Positions 15,748 through 24,320 of a stretch of 64,000 nt of DNA are shown here, piece by piece. The stretch covers positions 64,977-128,976 of the forward strand of contig JAUIIO010000004.1 in NCBI GenBank assembly GCA_030431715.1, written 5' to 3'. The stretch's first letter is position 1, and every line of letters starts with the position of its first letter. The notes below the pieces were generated by a model. It did no database searches. It saw only the letters and a list, made by a program, of their open reading frames with translations, and was not told the origin of the DNA. The translations under genes and the position numbers were made by a program. The DNA is from a bacterium. GTDB lineage: Bacteria > Bdellovibrionota_C > UBA2361 > RFPC01.

Positions 15748-16485
15748 TTAGAGTAAGGCCTTTATTTCTCCGTAAGCCACCGCAAGAGCTGTTTCAACCC
15801 GTAACATTCGATCGCCGAGTGAGACAGGGGTGATGCCATTTGTGCTCATATAATCCACCTCACCCTCCTCCCATCCAGCTTCAGGGCCTATGAAGAGCCT
15901 TACGGGACGAGTTCCGTCTTGTGTTTGAAGAGCTTTGCGAAGCGTAGCATGCAAGGGAGCGCTCGTATCAGCAACAACAGATAGCCCCTGCGACTGAGCT
16001 ACGTGTGTCTTACAAAAGGAAGGTAGAGTTCCGTTGTGAATTTCCACTTCAGGTGAAAAGGGGTCACACGCCTGTTCCATGCCACGACACAGATGCATCC
16101 AGATCTGCTCATGCTCAAGGACTCGGGAGGAAAGATAGCTTTTAATCACTTTGTTGCTTCTAATAAATGAAAGCTTGCTTACACCAATGGATGCGGCTGT
16201 CTCAAGCACCTTTTTCACGGTTTGGGGTCTTGGAGTTGCTATCACCAAAGAAAGTGGAATGCGGCTAGGAGGAGGTTCCCCACTCGACTCGAGTATCAAC
16301 TCTATTTCTTCTTTTTCTACACGTGTAACTTTCGCATATCCAACTGAGTCTTGGTAAAGAAGGACCTTTTGTATTTGTCCGACAGTGAGATCGTGCCAAT
16401 CATGTATGTAGCTGACACGCTTACCTGATATTACAATTCTCTGATCGGGGGTGCACTCTTTAGGGAGTACCAGTAATGAATTCAT
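15748..16485 (-). CDS. rsmE: 16S rRNA (uracil1498-N3)-methyltransferase RsmE
   Basis: 245 residues from the ATG at 16485, where the usual 'MNSLLVLP' N-terminus of this family begins; an in-frame start at 16587 would overlap the neighbouring gene by ~90 bases. RsmE methylates U1498 in 16S rRNA using SAM. The C-terminal SPOUT knot is complete: 'LSLVIATPRPQTVKKVLETAASIGV', 'LFIGPEAGWEEGEVDYM' and 'VSLGDRMLRVETALAVA'. An N-terminal PUA-like part precedes it. No strong ribosome site is seen at the chosen start. The preceding gene lies only 10 bases upstream in the same direction. Confidence 0.93.
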   Translation of the reverse strand: MNSLLVLPKECTPDQRIVISGKRVSYIHDWHDLTVGQIQKVLLYQDSVGYAKVTRVEKEEIELILESSGEPPPSRIPLSLVIATPRPQTVKKVLETAASIGVSKLSFIRSNKVIKSYLSSRVLEHEQIWMHLCRGMEQACDPFSPEVEIHNGTLPSFCKTHVAQSQGLSVVADTSAPLHATLRKALQTQDGTRPVRLFIGPEAGWEEGEVDYMSTNGITPVSLGDRMLRVETALAVAYGEIKALL

Positions 16486-16495
16486 AAATGGAAAA

Positions 16496-16891
16496 TTATG
16501 AGCAATCTTTAGGACACGTTGCCTTACTTTCGGCACATGGACACCCTTGCGCCATGCAAACCATCTCTTCGCAAGTGCCATTTCCACAGAGATCTTTACA
16601 GATCGGCCTTGGGTTCTGCAAATTTCTCGGAGGATTCACAGGTTGAACAAATACCAAGCCCTCGCTTGTAGCGCACTTTGGCGGCATACTTCGCATCACA
16701 GGATTTCCCGCAGCAACGCACTCTTCGAAAGAAGTTATCTTATTATGGAGAGTTCCTGCAGCTTTCTGCTCATCAACGGCAAATCCATCCACAGGCAAGA
16801 CCTCCATCTCTAGTGCTTCAGCACCAGCAAGTGAAGGAATGCAACATATCAACAAGAAAGAGAGAAAGAGAGTGATTGAGGATAATCTCAT
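16496..16891 (-). CDS. exported cysteine-rich protein
   Basis: 131 residues from the ATG at 16891 (AAGGA upstream, then a standard signal peptide cleaved near AGA-EA). The mature part has two Cys-rich modules: 'FEECVAAGNPVMRSMPPKC', a motif seen in small Kazal-type-like or unnamed exported proteins, and 'CGNGTCEEMVC...GCPCAESKATCPKDC', resembling the CGNGxCE...CPxDC modules of secreted bacterial proteins. Such modules are thought to bind calcium or form disulfides. Function is unknown. It is followed after 10 bases by rsmE and preceded by another exported protein, which suggests an operon by spacing only. Confidence 0.7.
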   Translation of the reverse strand: MRLSSITLFLSFLLICCIPSLAGAEALEMEVLPVDGFAVDEQKAAGTLHNKITSFEECVAAGNPVMRSMPPKCATSEGLVFVQPVNPPRNLQNPRPICKDLCGNGTCEEMVCMAQGCPCAESKATCPKDCS

Positions 16892-16922
16892 AGCTGGTTC
16901 CTTATGTATGATTAAGACAACC

Positions 16923-17504
16923 CTATCTGGCAAGTGTACGGCTTGTCGTGGCGTACTTACTTACTTCAGCAATCTTCTTTCGAAGGTCTTTACACCTATT
17001 TGCAAGGCTAATGTTTTCTTTCTCAAAATCTGCAGTACAGAGTACATGTGTCTCTACAAGGAGTGCTCGGGCTCGGCCATAAAGATTCTGGTTCCCATCT
17101 TCTTTTTGAATGTTTGAGGCATTTTTCTTAAGAAAGGTTGCTCGCTGCTCAAGGGCACTGAGCTTCTGAGAAGCACTTACTTGTGGCCACGGCTTATCCT
17201 CCTGACTCCGAATCTGAGGTTTGTCTTCAGTATGACGTGTCTGTTCTATAGCACCTTCTTTCAGTGAATACCGAGCCACCTCTTCTTGCTCAGCCAGAGG
17301 CTCTTCATAAGCACTGGAGTAGCTATTGAGTCTAGGAAGTGAAACCTCCTCCCCCGCTGAATCCCCCTGCTTCACCGAGCAAGGTTTATTTTGATACGTC
17401 TTATCACACTTATAGATCTCAGCCCTTGCTACTTGGACAGCGAGCAAGGTCGTAAGAATCGGGAAAACGCACAGGGTGAGAGATAATGTAAAGCAACGTT
17501 TCAT
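16923..17504 (-). CDS. exported DUF4124-like protein
   Basis: 193 residues from the ATG at 17504 (AAGGAAG upstream). A signal peptide of ~27 residues ends near ARA-E. Immediately after it, 'EIYKCDKTYQNKPCS' is the short DUF4124-type motif (Y-K-C ... Y-x-x-x-P-C), which predicts a small disulfide-bonded N-terminal module. The remaining ~140 residues are charged and helical, with two cysteines near the end. Location is periplasmic or outer membrane. Its role is unknown; it lies 31 bases upstream of the Cys-rich protein and is likely co-transcribed with it. Confidence 0.7.
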   Translation of the reverse strand: MKRCFTLSLTLCVFPILTTLLAVQVARAEIYKCDKTYQNKPCSVKQGDSAGEEVSLPRLNSYSSAYEEPLAEQEEVARYSLKEGAIEQTRHTEDKPQIRSQEDKPWPQVSASQKLSALEQRATFLKKNASNIQKEDGNQNLYGRARALLVETHVLCTADFEKENISLANRCKDLRKKIAEVSKYATTSRTLAR

Positions 17505-17586
17505 ATGACTTCCTTGTAAAAACAACGTATCCGTATACTAGCAAAAAACTGAAGATTATTCGAACAAAATCGGGTTCTTTTTGCTT

Positions 17587-18309
17587 CTATTCTTCAGTTA
17601 AAGGCCACAAGACAAGGTCTTGGTCTTGCATAATTTTCTGCATTTCACGCTCACATATTTTCTCTACAGGGAGGGTATCTTGCTGTGTGAGAGCTCTTCG
17701 GGCGTAGGATGTGATTCGGTAGGCCATTTTCTCTAATGGTATATCTTTATATCCGTTCTCAAATCCCCAGTAGAGATAAAGCCTGACGAAATTCTCTTCC
17801 CCTAGGGTGCGTATCTGCCAGGTATGAACGAGCTCGTGAACGGCAGCTAATTCTGGAGACTCTACGCTGCGCTTAATGAAAATCATGTCACCGATACAAA
17901 GGGCAGCTGGCTCCTGCAGTATCTCCTCAGGATAAACTGCCCTAGCAACTTCAACGTAAGGTGAATCCGGCAGCGGAAGTGTGTCGACCCGCGCCACACG
18001 GATGTCTTTAAGAAAATCCTCTGAAAAACATCTCTGTGGCAGGCTCAGATCAGATTCTAGAATAGGCTGGGAATCCTCAAGATAGTCTTTTTGCGTGCTA
18101 TGGACATAATCTACCCCTTCGCTGACGAGCACCTCTTCTGCCAAGTTGTAAACGATTGGCTTAATTTGCTCGGCTAAGGCATATAGGAGTGCAGGTGGTG
18201 CGACCGTAGTAAAACAGAGCGCCGCGAGAGTGCTTAAACTGGCATTTGTATCTCTGTGGGATGACTTCGATCGAAGAGACATACACGGAGAATATACCAC
18301 CCGCTTCAA
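17587..18309 (-). CDS. metallopeptidase-like protein with HELVH motif
   Basis: 240 residues, or 231 if the ATG at 18282 is used. The zinc-peptidase motif HELVH (158-162) is followed by 'TWQIRTLG' and an acidic/aromatic stretch ending 'IPLEKMAYRI', an arrangement like DUF4157-type peptidase domains (HExxHxxQ, then Y and E-x-x-A). A hydrophobic segment at ~27-43 may be an uncleaved anchor. It lies just downstream of flgN in the same direction, separated by ~39 bases, so it could be the last gene of the flagellar operon. Catalytic use of the motif is inferred; no substrate known. Confidence 0.65.
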   Translation of the reverse strand: MKRVVYSPCMSLRSKSSHRDTNASLSTLAALCFTTVAPPALLYALAEQIKPIVYNLAEEVLVSEGVDYVHSTQKDYLEDSQPILESDLSLPQRCFSEDFLKDIRVARVDTLPLPDSPYVEVARAVYPEEILQEPAALCIGDMIFIKRSVESPELAAVHELVHTWQIRTLGEENFVRLYLYWGFENGYKDIPLEKMAYRITSYARRALTQQDTLPVEKICEREMQKIMQDQDLVLWPLTEE

Positions 18310-18348
18310 TGTGGTGAAAAGGAAAAACTGGCTCTTTGCTCAAGAGTT

Positions 18349-18858
18349 TTAGGCTTGCTTTAAGACTCTCTCGTGTCTGGAGCGAGTTGGAGAGTAAGAT
18401 TCGTGAAGCTTTCCGCCCCGGCCGTAAGAGCGAGTTACATTCTGAGTAGCCTGCCAAAGAAGAGAGATACTGCCGTGAACCATGTTAAGAGCAAAGTTCG
18501 TAATACTCTGGTATTCAATGCTTTGCACCCGTGTCTCTGCTACTACTTCTTTAAGCTCGTCGATTAGTGGCATCAGTACGATTTTTTCTTTCGCAGGAAA
18601 ATACTCCTGCACGAACTCTGTGAGTTTTTTGCCACGAGCTTCCTCAACTTGTGCAAGGAGTCCTAATCTTTCCTTATGAGCTTGATCGATATCTGCGGCA
18701 AGGTGTTCGCGACGAGAGTCAAGAGCTTCCATGGGAGCCACTCTAAATTTCGTAAGGAGCTCCCTCTGCTCCTTTATGACAGCGAGAAATCTCCCGTGGA
18801 GCTTAATTTCTCTTTCGAGGAGTCTGGTAAGTCTGTAGTAAAGGTAATTGCTATCCAT
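18349..18858 (-). CDS. flgN: FlgN-like flagellar export chaperone
   Basis: 169 residues, slightly longer than E. coli FlgN (138). It is an almost wholly helical chain with heptad repeats (EREIKLHGRFLAVIKEQRELL), typical of FlgN, which binds the hook-filament junction proteins FlgK and FlgL and carries them to the export gate. Sequence conservation in the family is low, so the call rests on size, helix pattern and its place directly after flgM in a flagellar operon. The C-terminal ~25 residues are Ser/Arg-rich and may be the substrate-binding tail. Confidence 0.75.
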   Translation of the reverse strand: MDSNYLYYRLTRLLEREIKLHGRFLAVIKEQRELLTKFRVAPMEALDSRREHLAADIDQAHKERLGLLAQVEEARGKKLTEFVQEYFPAKEKIVLMPLIDELKEVVAETRVQSIEYQSITNFALNMVHGSISLLWQATQNVTRSYGRGGKLHESYSPTRSRHERVLKQA

Positions 18859-18874
18859 GCCTTAAGGTAGTGGG

Positions 18875-19204
18875 TTACTCTCTTTCGCTGAAATCATCAA
18901 TAAATGAGCTAAGCTCAGATGCGAGTGATACAGCAACATCCTCTGAGGCATACCTTGCATTTAATGCACTGACTCCTTGTTCGGCTACGATCTTCTTGAG
19001 CATCATAACCTTTTCACTGTTTGAAGGTCCCTCAGCAACTTTATTTAAAAACTCACCAGCAGCTATCTCAACACGAGCAGCGCTATTTGGTTGAGGAGAT
19101 GATGATTGAGCTTTGCTGGTACCAGGTGTCTGTGCATCAGCTTGTTTGGAAAGCCCTTTCTTAATTTGAATTCCGTCTATCTCTTCTCTCTTTCTAATCT
19201 TCAT
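18875..19204 (-). CDS. flgM: anti-sigma-28 factor FlgM
   Basis: 109 residues from the ATG at 19204 (AGGA upstream); the longer in-frame start at 19222 is less likely. FlgM holds sigma-28 inactive until the hook-basal body is finished and is then exported. It has the usual Ser/Gln/Pro-rich N-terminal half (disordered), then the sigma-binding helices ('KVMMLKKIVAEQGVSALNARY' region and 'SSFIDDFSERE' end) which fit FlgM: 'V-x-x-L-K-x-x-I-x-x-G'. It is placed between flgJ and flgN, as in many gammaproteobacteria-like operons. Confidence 0.8.
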   Translation of the reverse strand: MKIRKREEIDGIQIKKGLSKQADAQTPGTSKAQSSSPQPNSAARVEIAAGEFLNKVAEGPSNSEKVMMLKKIVAEQGVSALNARYASEDVAVSLASELSSFIDDFSERE

Positions 19205-19273
19205 AGCTTCATCCTGACACAATAGTTTAGTCTATACGCACCCTATTATCCTTATATTAGATGCTTTTGCTCC

Positions 19274-19627
19274 TTACTTTTCTTCACTTCCCTCATACTT
19301 ATTCATGTCTTTTAGAATAACCTCTTTAATTCCAATACTTTGCGTTTCTGCGATATTCTTTGAAATGGCATCGCTTAAGAAATCTCTGTAGTACTGCTCC
19401 TCCTGACTGCCGCTCAAAAGCCCATCTTGCGGCACCGTGGCCCACATAGACTGCAACATTTGCTTAAGGAGCAGTGCTTCAAAATCCTGTGCAGCTTTCT
19501 CTTTTTCGTCCATGCTCTCTGTCGCTTTCGCGTTAAGCCTGCTCAGACGATCTAACTCTATCTTTTCATTTTTATAGTTGGCAGAGAACGCAGCACCTGA
19601 CCCGTTAAGTAATATATCATCACTCAT
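19274..19627 (-). CDS. flgJ: flagellar rod-assembly protein FlgJ, rod-cap domain only
   Basis: 117 residues. It matches the N-terminal rod-binding domain of FlgJ: 'QDFEALLLKQMLQSMW', then 'EEQYYRDFLSDAISKNIAE'. Enterobacterial FlgJ (~313) carries a C-terminal muramidase that opens peptidoglycan for the rod; here that domain is absent and the chain simply ends. Many other bacteria have such short FlgJ and use a separate lytic enzyme. It is one base after flgI's stop in frame order and 69 bases before flgM, in the middle of the operon. Location is periplasmic after export through the flagellar apparatus. Confidence 0.88.
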   Translation of the reverse strand: MSDDILLNGSGAAFSANYKNEKIELDRLSRLNAKATESMDEKEKAAQDFEALLLKQMLQSMWATVPQDGLLSGSQEEQYYRDFLSDAISKNIAETQSIGIKEVILKDMNKYEGSEEK

Positions 19628-19628
19628 A

Positions 19629-20771
19629 TTACATTATCTCCAATTCAGCTTGTAACGCACCAGCACGTTGAAGCGCTGAGAAGATTGAGATAAGATCTCT
19701 CGGTGTAGCCCCAAGCGCGTTTAGTGCATCGACGAGCTCGCCAAGGGAGACCTTGCCTCCTACCACTGTTAATCCGTTAACATCTTCCCCCACTTGCACG
19801 TCAGCGTTTGTTACCACTTCCGTTGTTGCGCCCTCTCCGCCTAGAGCATCTGGCTGAGAGACCTGAGTTTCAGATCGAATGGCAATACTCAAGTTTCCGT
19901 GTGCCAGCGCAACTTTATCTACCATAACATTCTCTCCCATTACGATTGTTCCTGTACGTTCATTCACAATAACTTTCGCATGGGTATCTTGTTGAACGTG
20001 TATCTGTTCAAGACGGGAAACAAAGCCTATAGGATCTTCCGCAAATGCTCCGCGAAGAGGTACCTCAACACTTGCTGAATCAATCGCTACCGCTAAAGGA
20101 GCACCTATATCTTGATTAATCTCCTCAACAATTCTGGTCATAGTGGTAAAGTCAGGCTGACGCAGTACAATTCGCACACGCTTTGATTGAAAGAGATCAA
20201 ATGGTATCGTTCTCTCAACAATAGCACCTCTGGCAATTACCCCTGTTGTTGGATGGTTCTTGATGGCTGCATCTCCTCCCCCTTCAACAGAGAAGCCGCC
20301 TACTGCGAGAGGCCCTTGGGCAACAGCATAAACATTTCCGTCTGGCCCTCTGAGCGAGGTCATCAGGAGCGTTCCGCCCTGTAAGCTCTTCGCATCTCCC
20401 ATTGAGGAAACGGTAATATCAATCTCTGAGCCTGCTCGGGCAAATGGAGGCAATGTGGCAGTAACCATAACACTGGCTACATTTCGTACTTGTAGCCCTT
20501 GTGTGCTGATATTCAGTCCAGAACGCTCAAGCATGTTCGCGACACTCTTGAGTGTAAAATTAATCATGATACCGTCACCGGTACCGTTTAGACCTACAAC
20601 AAGACCATAGCCAAAGAGTTGGTTTCCACGTACTCCTTCAACCTCAGCGATATCCTTAAGCCGTACCGCATGCGCTTGCGTTGTCCAAAGAAGACACATA
20701 GCCAGAAATACTGTCAGAGCTATGCTGAACTTCTTAAGTGACATTGATGAATCTTCAAAACTCTCGTACAT
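19629..20771 (-). CDS. flgI: flagellar P-ring protein FlgI
   Basis: 380 residues from the ATG at 20771, which has AAGGTGAT upstream and lies 10 bases after flgH; a more usual signal peptide begins at the internal ATG at 20744 (MSLKKFSI), so that start is also possible. FlgI polymerises in the periplasm into the P-ring around the rod. Family motifs are clear: 'VRLKDIAEVEGVRGNQLFGYGLVVGLNGTGD', the segment 'RGPDGNVYAVAQGPLAVGG' and 'LVDALNALGATPRDLISI' at the C-terminus. The signal core ends near AHA-V. Length is normal (~365). Confidence 0.95.
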   Translation of the reverse strand: MYESFEDSSMSLKKFSIALTVFLAMCLLWTTQAHAVRLKDIAEVEGVRGNQLFGYGLVVGLNGTGDGIMINFTLKSVANMLERSGLNISTQGLQVRNVASVMVTATLPPFARAGSEIDITVSSMGDAKSLQGGTLLMTSLRGPDGNVYAVAQGPLAVGGFSVEGGGDAAIKNHPTTGVIARGAIVERTIPFDLFQSKRVRIVLRQPDFTTMTRIVEEINQDIGAPLAVAIDSASVEVPLRGAFAEDPIGFVSRLEQIHVQQDTHAKVIVNERTGTIVMGENVMVDKVALAHGNLSIAIRSETQVSQPDALGGEGATTEVVTNADVQVGEDVNGLTVVGGKVSLGELVDALNALGATPRDLISIFSALQRAGALQAELEIM

Positions 20772-20781
20772 TCCTATCACC

Positions 20782-21759
20782 TTAAAATGGCCACACATTG
20801 TGTAGGATCCTTGTAAACCATCCAACGTATTGGGCTTCACCAAGGGCACCACGACCAAAGTAATCAATCCTTAAATTCGCAATTTTAGAAGACATAACCT
20901 CATTGTCAGAATTGACATCACGTTGTCTGACAAGCCCTGAAATAAGCATAATCTGTTCTTCATTGTTGACAGAGATGATTTTCTCACCTTCAATCCGCAT
21001 TACTCCAGAAGGAAGAACTTCTACGACCATTGCCGAGATAGAAGCACTCAAACTTCCTTTTCTGGTTGTTTCTCCCTCTGCTTCAAAGTCAGATGCCATT
21101 GTGGCATTTACGAGGTTACTTGTATCAAGTCCGGGGTTACTCGCTGTGGCATCGAGCTCAAAGTTAAAGAAATTTGCTATGCCAGCAAGGAAGGAAGACT
21201 CTTTTGAAACTTCGGTGTCAGCCTCTTTTGAACCTTCATCTTGTTCTGACACCATAATGGTGATGAGATCCATAGGTTGAAATGCACGGTGATCTCTAAA
21301 GAGGTTATTCCCCTGACTTGTTTCACGCCACAGTGAGGACGTTACGCCGGGTTCGCCGAGCTGAAGTGGTCCTCTGTATGGACGGGTTGTTCCTGAGGGA
21401 GCTCTGTATTCCTGATAAGAAACTGGGGCATGTGGTGCCATGTTACTTACGTTGTCAGTCTGCATTTGGGCTGGGATGTGTGCTGCTGCATACTGATCTG
21501 GAAGTTCATCTCCTGGATAATCTTTTACAAACCTGAGAGAAGCTCGCTGTTCGTCAGCTTTATTGAGCGGCGAATGAAATTCAGGGGTGTGTGTGCGCTC
21601 AGCGAAAGGACCAAGTTCTCTTTGAGCATGCACATTTCTGGTGTACTCGAGTGATGGCAACCCGGGACGTTCAAGATATGCTGGTGGCACACAACCCGCA
21701 ACAAGAGTACAATAGAATGCTATGGGGATCTTTCCTTTCCAACTTTTCATCTGTATCAC
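20782..21759 (-). CDS. flgH: flagellar L-ring lipoprotein FlgH
   Basis: 325 residues, longer than the usual ~230 because of a Pro/Arg-rich N-terminal stretch of ~100 residues. FlgH is an outer-membrane lipoprotein that forms the L-ring. The lipobox is VAGC with Cys at about 22, and the C-terminal domain has the family pattern 'MDLITIMVSEQDEGSKEADT', 'VEVLPSGVMRIEGEKIISVNNEEQ', 'IRG'-like 'LISGLVRQRDVN' and 'DYFGRGALGEAQYVGW'. The GTG start at 21759 overlaps flgA's stop (GTGA); an ATG at 21750 is an alternative. flgI follows after 10 bases. Confidence 0.93.
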   Translation of the reverse strand: MIQMKSWKGKIPIAFYCTLVAGCVPPAYLERPGLPSLEYTRNVHAQRELGPFAERTHTPEFHSPLNKADEQRASLRFVKDYPGDELPDQYAAAHIPAQMQTDNVSNMAPHAPVSYQEYRAPSGTTRPYRGPLQLGEPGVTSSLWRETSQGNNLFRDHRAFQPMDLITIMVSEQDEGSKEADTEVSKESSFLAGIANFFNFELDATASNPGLDTSNLVNATMASDFEAEGETTRKGSLSASISAMVVEVLPSGVMRIEGEKIISVNNEEQIMLISGLVRQRDVNSDNEVMSSKIANLRIDYFGRGALGEAQYVGWFTRILHNVWPF

Positions 21760-22724
21760 CGATTTACTCCAACAAGACCAGGTTCAATCACAGTCGCTGC
21801 GACAACTTTTCGTGAGTTTTCGTTTCGAATTCTAATTTTCTGACCTTCAATTCCATCTTCAAGAGCGACACCAGTTGCTGTGGCCTCAAGGAATCTGGAT
21901 TTATATTGAATGAGCACCTTTTCTCCGTTCTTCACTAGCGGAGGGATGGCAAGTTTGTTCTTACGAAAGACCTCCCCGTATCGAATAGGGCGGCTCGTCT
22001 CAAAGCCAACAATGTGCTTGCTGCTTATCGCAGTGTCAGCTGGGATCTCAGTGGTTTTGAGTCTGGCCATAACAAGATCTTGCTCTTGCACGATAGCACC
22101 TTTGTAGAGCGCTCTGCCGGCAACAGGGACCTCCGCCCACTCTTCTATCTGAGCGTTGACGTGAAATCGTACTGGCGCTTCGTCTTTTACGCGGGCGGTA
22201 ACCACCGCAGAAACTTTACCTTTGTGATTGGTACGTCTGAGTTCAACATCAAGACTCGTAACTCCGGGAATCACATGTACGGGTTCTTGATACTCAACTT
22301 TTTTTAAGGCCATATCGAGCTCTTCCCGGTCTATCTGGTCCTGAATTGCGGCTTCAAGCTCTTGGACCGTGATCTGACGCGATGCGCGGGTGATCTTAAG
22401 TATTCTGGGAAATGAGTAACCAATCGAATTAAGATTTACTCCTTCTTCTCGCAGGCGTTCAAGGATTCTAGCAGCGCTAACCGTTTCACTTTTTCCCGGA
22501 CGCGGTGCCGAAGTAATTGTTATCTTTTTAAGGGCAATAACGGCTTCATCATCAGAAGAGCGGGCAGACCGTACTTTTGCTATATCAGATAAAGAGACAC
22601 TCTTTTTGGTAACAAACGAATCTTTCCTGCCAATAACACTTATGGTCTTACGCGCAGGCGGATCACTTGCTTGCACATCCAGAGCAAGAAGTAGTGAAAG
22701 GATAATAAAAAGTACCTGTTTCAT
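21756..22724 (-). CDS. flgA: flagellar basal-body P-ring chaperone FlgA
   Basis: 322 residues, longer than E. coli FlgA (~219) by an N-terminal extension. FlgA is a periplasmic chaperone for P-ring assembly. A signal peptide (MKQVLF, ending near VQA-S) is followed by the extension and the C-terminal SAF-type domain: 'VPVAGRALYKGAIVQEQDL', 'IPADTAISSKHIVGFETSRPIRYGEVFR', 'VKNGEKVLIQYKSRFLEATATGVALEDG' and 'IRIRNENSRKVVAATVIEPGLV'. It overlaps flgH by 4 bases and lies 6 bases after flgG, so it is tightly coupled in the operon. Confidence 0.93.
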   Translation of the reverse strand: MKQVLFIILSLLLALDVQASDPPARKTISVIGRKDSFVTKKSVSLSDIAKVRSARSSDDEAVIALKKITITSAPRPGKSETVSAARILERLREEGVNLNSIGYSFPRILKITRASRQITVQELEAAIQDQIDREELDMALKKVEYQEPVHVIPGVTSLDVELRRTNHKGKVSAVVTARVKDEAPVRFHVNAQIEEWAEVPVAGRALYKGAIVQEQDLVMARLKTTEIPADTAISSKHIVGFETSRPIRYGEVFRKNKLAIPPLVKNGEKVLIQYKSRFLEATATGVALEDGIEGQKIRIRNENSRKVVAATVIEPGLVGVNR

Positions 22725-22730
22725 CTTACA

Positions 22731-23519
22731 TTACCTTTTAAGGCTTATAGCCTGTCCAAGCATCTCATCAGCAGATTGCACACCTTTTGATGAGGCTTCA
22801 TATGCTCGTTGAGCCGTAATCATATTAACCACCTGCTCAACAACACTCACGTTACTGGTTTCTAAGAATCCCTGATTGATACGTCCAAATCCGTTCTCTG
22901 AGAACGTTCCTACTGTGGGTACACCTGACGATTCAGTTTGTTGATAGAGGTTCATACCCATGGCTCTCAGGCCAGAACTGTTTGGAAATCTGACAGCTTG
23001 AAGTTGGCCAAGGTTGGTCTGAGTTGTACTCCCAGTTTCACGAACGGTAATCGTACCATCTTGAGCTATTGTAATTGCCAGAGCGCCTTCTGGTATGTTT
23101 GGTGCTCCTGTAATCATAAAACCCTCAGGGGTTACGAGCTGACCGTTCTGGTTAATTTGGAGAGAACCACTTCTGGTATACGCTTCTAGACCCGATGGTA
23201 ATGTAACGGGGATAAACCCTTCTCCTTCAATAGCGATATCAAGTTGTCGTCCCGTATTGGTCAGGTCACCTTGTGTAAATATCTTTTGTACTGCTGCTGT
23301 CTCAACACCCAGCCCAATCTGAATTCCTGTTGGGTTTTGCGTGATCTGTGAAGTCTGAGCCCCAGGCTCAGTAATATACTGGTACACCAAATCTTGAAAT
23401 ATGGCAGAACTCTTCTTAAACGCCGTGGTATTGATGTTCGCAAGGTTGTTCGAGATAACATCGATATTGGTTTCCTGGGCGTTCATCCCGGTTGCTGCTG
23501 TATAGAGGGCTCGTAACAT
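22731..23519 (-). CDS. flgG: flagellar distal rod protein FlgG
   Basis: 262 residues from the ATG at 23519, the standard length and N-terminus (MLRALYTAATGM, then 'ANINTTAFKKS'); AAGGAACGAAGAG precedes it. The start at 23549 in frame adds only a basic leader. FlgG forms the distal rod. Hallmarks: the 'NNLANINTTAFKKS' helix near the N-terminus, 'EGEGFIPVTLPSGLEAYTRSGS', and the conserved C-terminal 'VNMITAQRAYEASSKGVQSADEML'. The gene is 13 bases downstream of flgF. Confidence 0.96.
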   Translation of the reverse strand: MLRALYTAATGMNAQETNIDVISNNLANINTTAFKKSSAIFQDLVYQYITEPGAQTSQITQNPTGIQIGLGVETAAVQKIFTQGDLTNTGRQLDIAIEGEGFIPVTLPSGLEAYTRSGSLQINQNGQLVTPEGFMITGAPNIPEGALAITIAQDGTITVRETGSTTQTNLGQLQAVRFPNSSGLRAMGMNLYQQTESSGVPTVGTFSENGFGRINQGFLETSNVSVVEQVVNMITAQRAYEASSKGVQSADEMLGQAISLKR

Positions 23520-23532
23520 AGCTCTTCGTTCC

Positions 23533-24306
23533 TTATGATGATCTACCAATCTGCTGGATAGAGGTTTGATTTAATTCATCGATGCTCTTTGCTGCTTTCG
23601 TATAGAGCTCAAATCCTTTCGTTGCGTTTATGAGGTCGATGACACTCTCAATAGCTGATACGTTTGACATCTCTAAGGAACCCGTAACAAGCTTAACGTT
23701 TGGCACTTCTTCAGGTTGTTGTGCTCCCCTTTGAAGAACAAACCGCGATCCTCCAACCCGGTCGAGCTGCGATGGGTTTTCAAACTCAACGACCTGCACA
23801 CGCCCTACAAGCTGCGTATTGCCATCGTTGGTCGTAACCGTTCCGTTTCCAGAGATAGATACACCAGGACCCGTTGTAACGATTGGTCCACCATTCCCGA
23901 TGACTGGATATCCTTCCGCGCTCACCAGCTGACCTTCAACATTGAGGGTAAAGTTCCCGGCCCGTGTGTACTGTTCTCCTTCAGGCGTATCGATCACAAA
24001 AAATTGGTTTGGATCTTGAAGAGCAACATGGAGTGGATTCCCTGTTGTCTTAATACTTCCAATACTAAAATCGGTAACGGTCTTTATTTGAAGAACACCG
24101 GGACTTCTCTCATGATCTCCTGCGGCATACGGATCATCAGTTGCTACACGTGCAGCCAATGTATCTTCAAAGTCCTGAACCTCGCTTACCAGATACTGCT
24201 TTTTAAATCCTGGTGTATTTACGTTCGCAAGGTTGTTGTTCACAAGTTCAAGCTTGCGTGACTCAAGAAGTCCTGCGGATGCTGCTGAATATGTTCCTCT
24301 ATCCAT
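23533..24306 (-). CDS. flgF: flagellar proximal rod protein FlgF
   Basis: 257 residues. FlgF shares the FlgG fold and lies in the proximal rod. The N-terminus has the family pattern 'YSAASAGLLESRKLELVNNNLANVNTPGFKKQ', the core has 'PLHVALQDPNQFFVIDTPEGEQYTRAGNF', and the C-terminus ends in 'ESVIDLINATKGFELYTKAAKSIDELN'. That tail, with the 'F-E-x-Y-x-K' helix, separates FlgF from FlgG's 'QRAYE'. It is the first clear flagellar gene of the operon, 14 bases after the DUF2802-like gene. The order flgF-flgG-flgA-flgH-flgI-flgJ is common in deltaproteobacteria and alphaproteobacteria-like operons. Confidence 0.92.
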   Translation of the reverse strand: MDRGTYSAASAGLLESRKLELVNNNLANVNTPGFKKQYLVSEVQDFEDTLAARVATDDPYAAGDHERSPGVLQIKTVTDFSIGSIKTTGNPLHVALQDPNQFFVIDTPEGEQYTRAGNFTLNVEGQLVSAEGYPVIGNGGPIVTTGPGVSISGNGTVTTNDGNTQLVGRVQVVEFENPSQLDRVGGSRFVLQRGAQQPEEVPNVKLVTGSLEMSNVSAIESVIDLINATKGFELYTKAAKSIDELNQTSIQQIGRSS

Positions 24307-24320
24307 AAATCCTTACTCTC

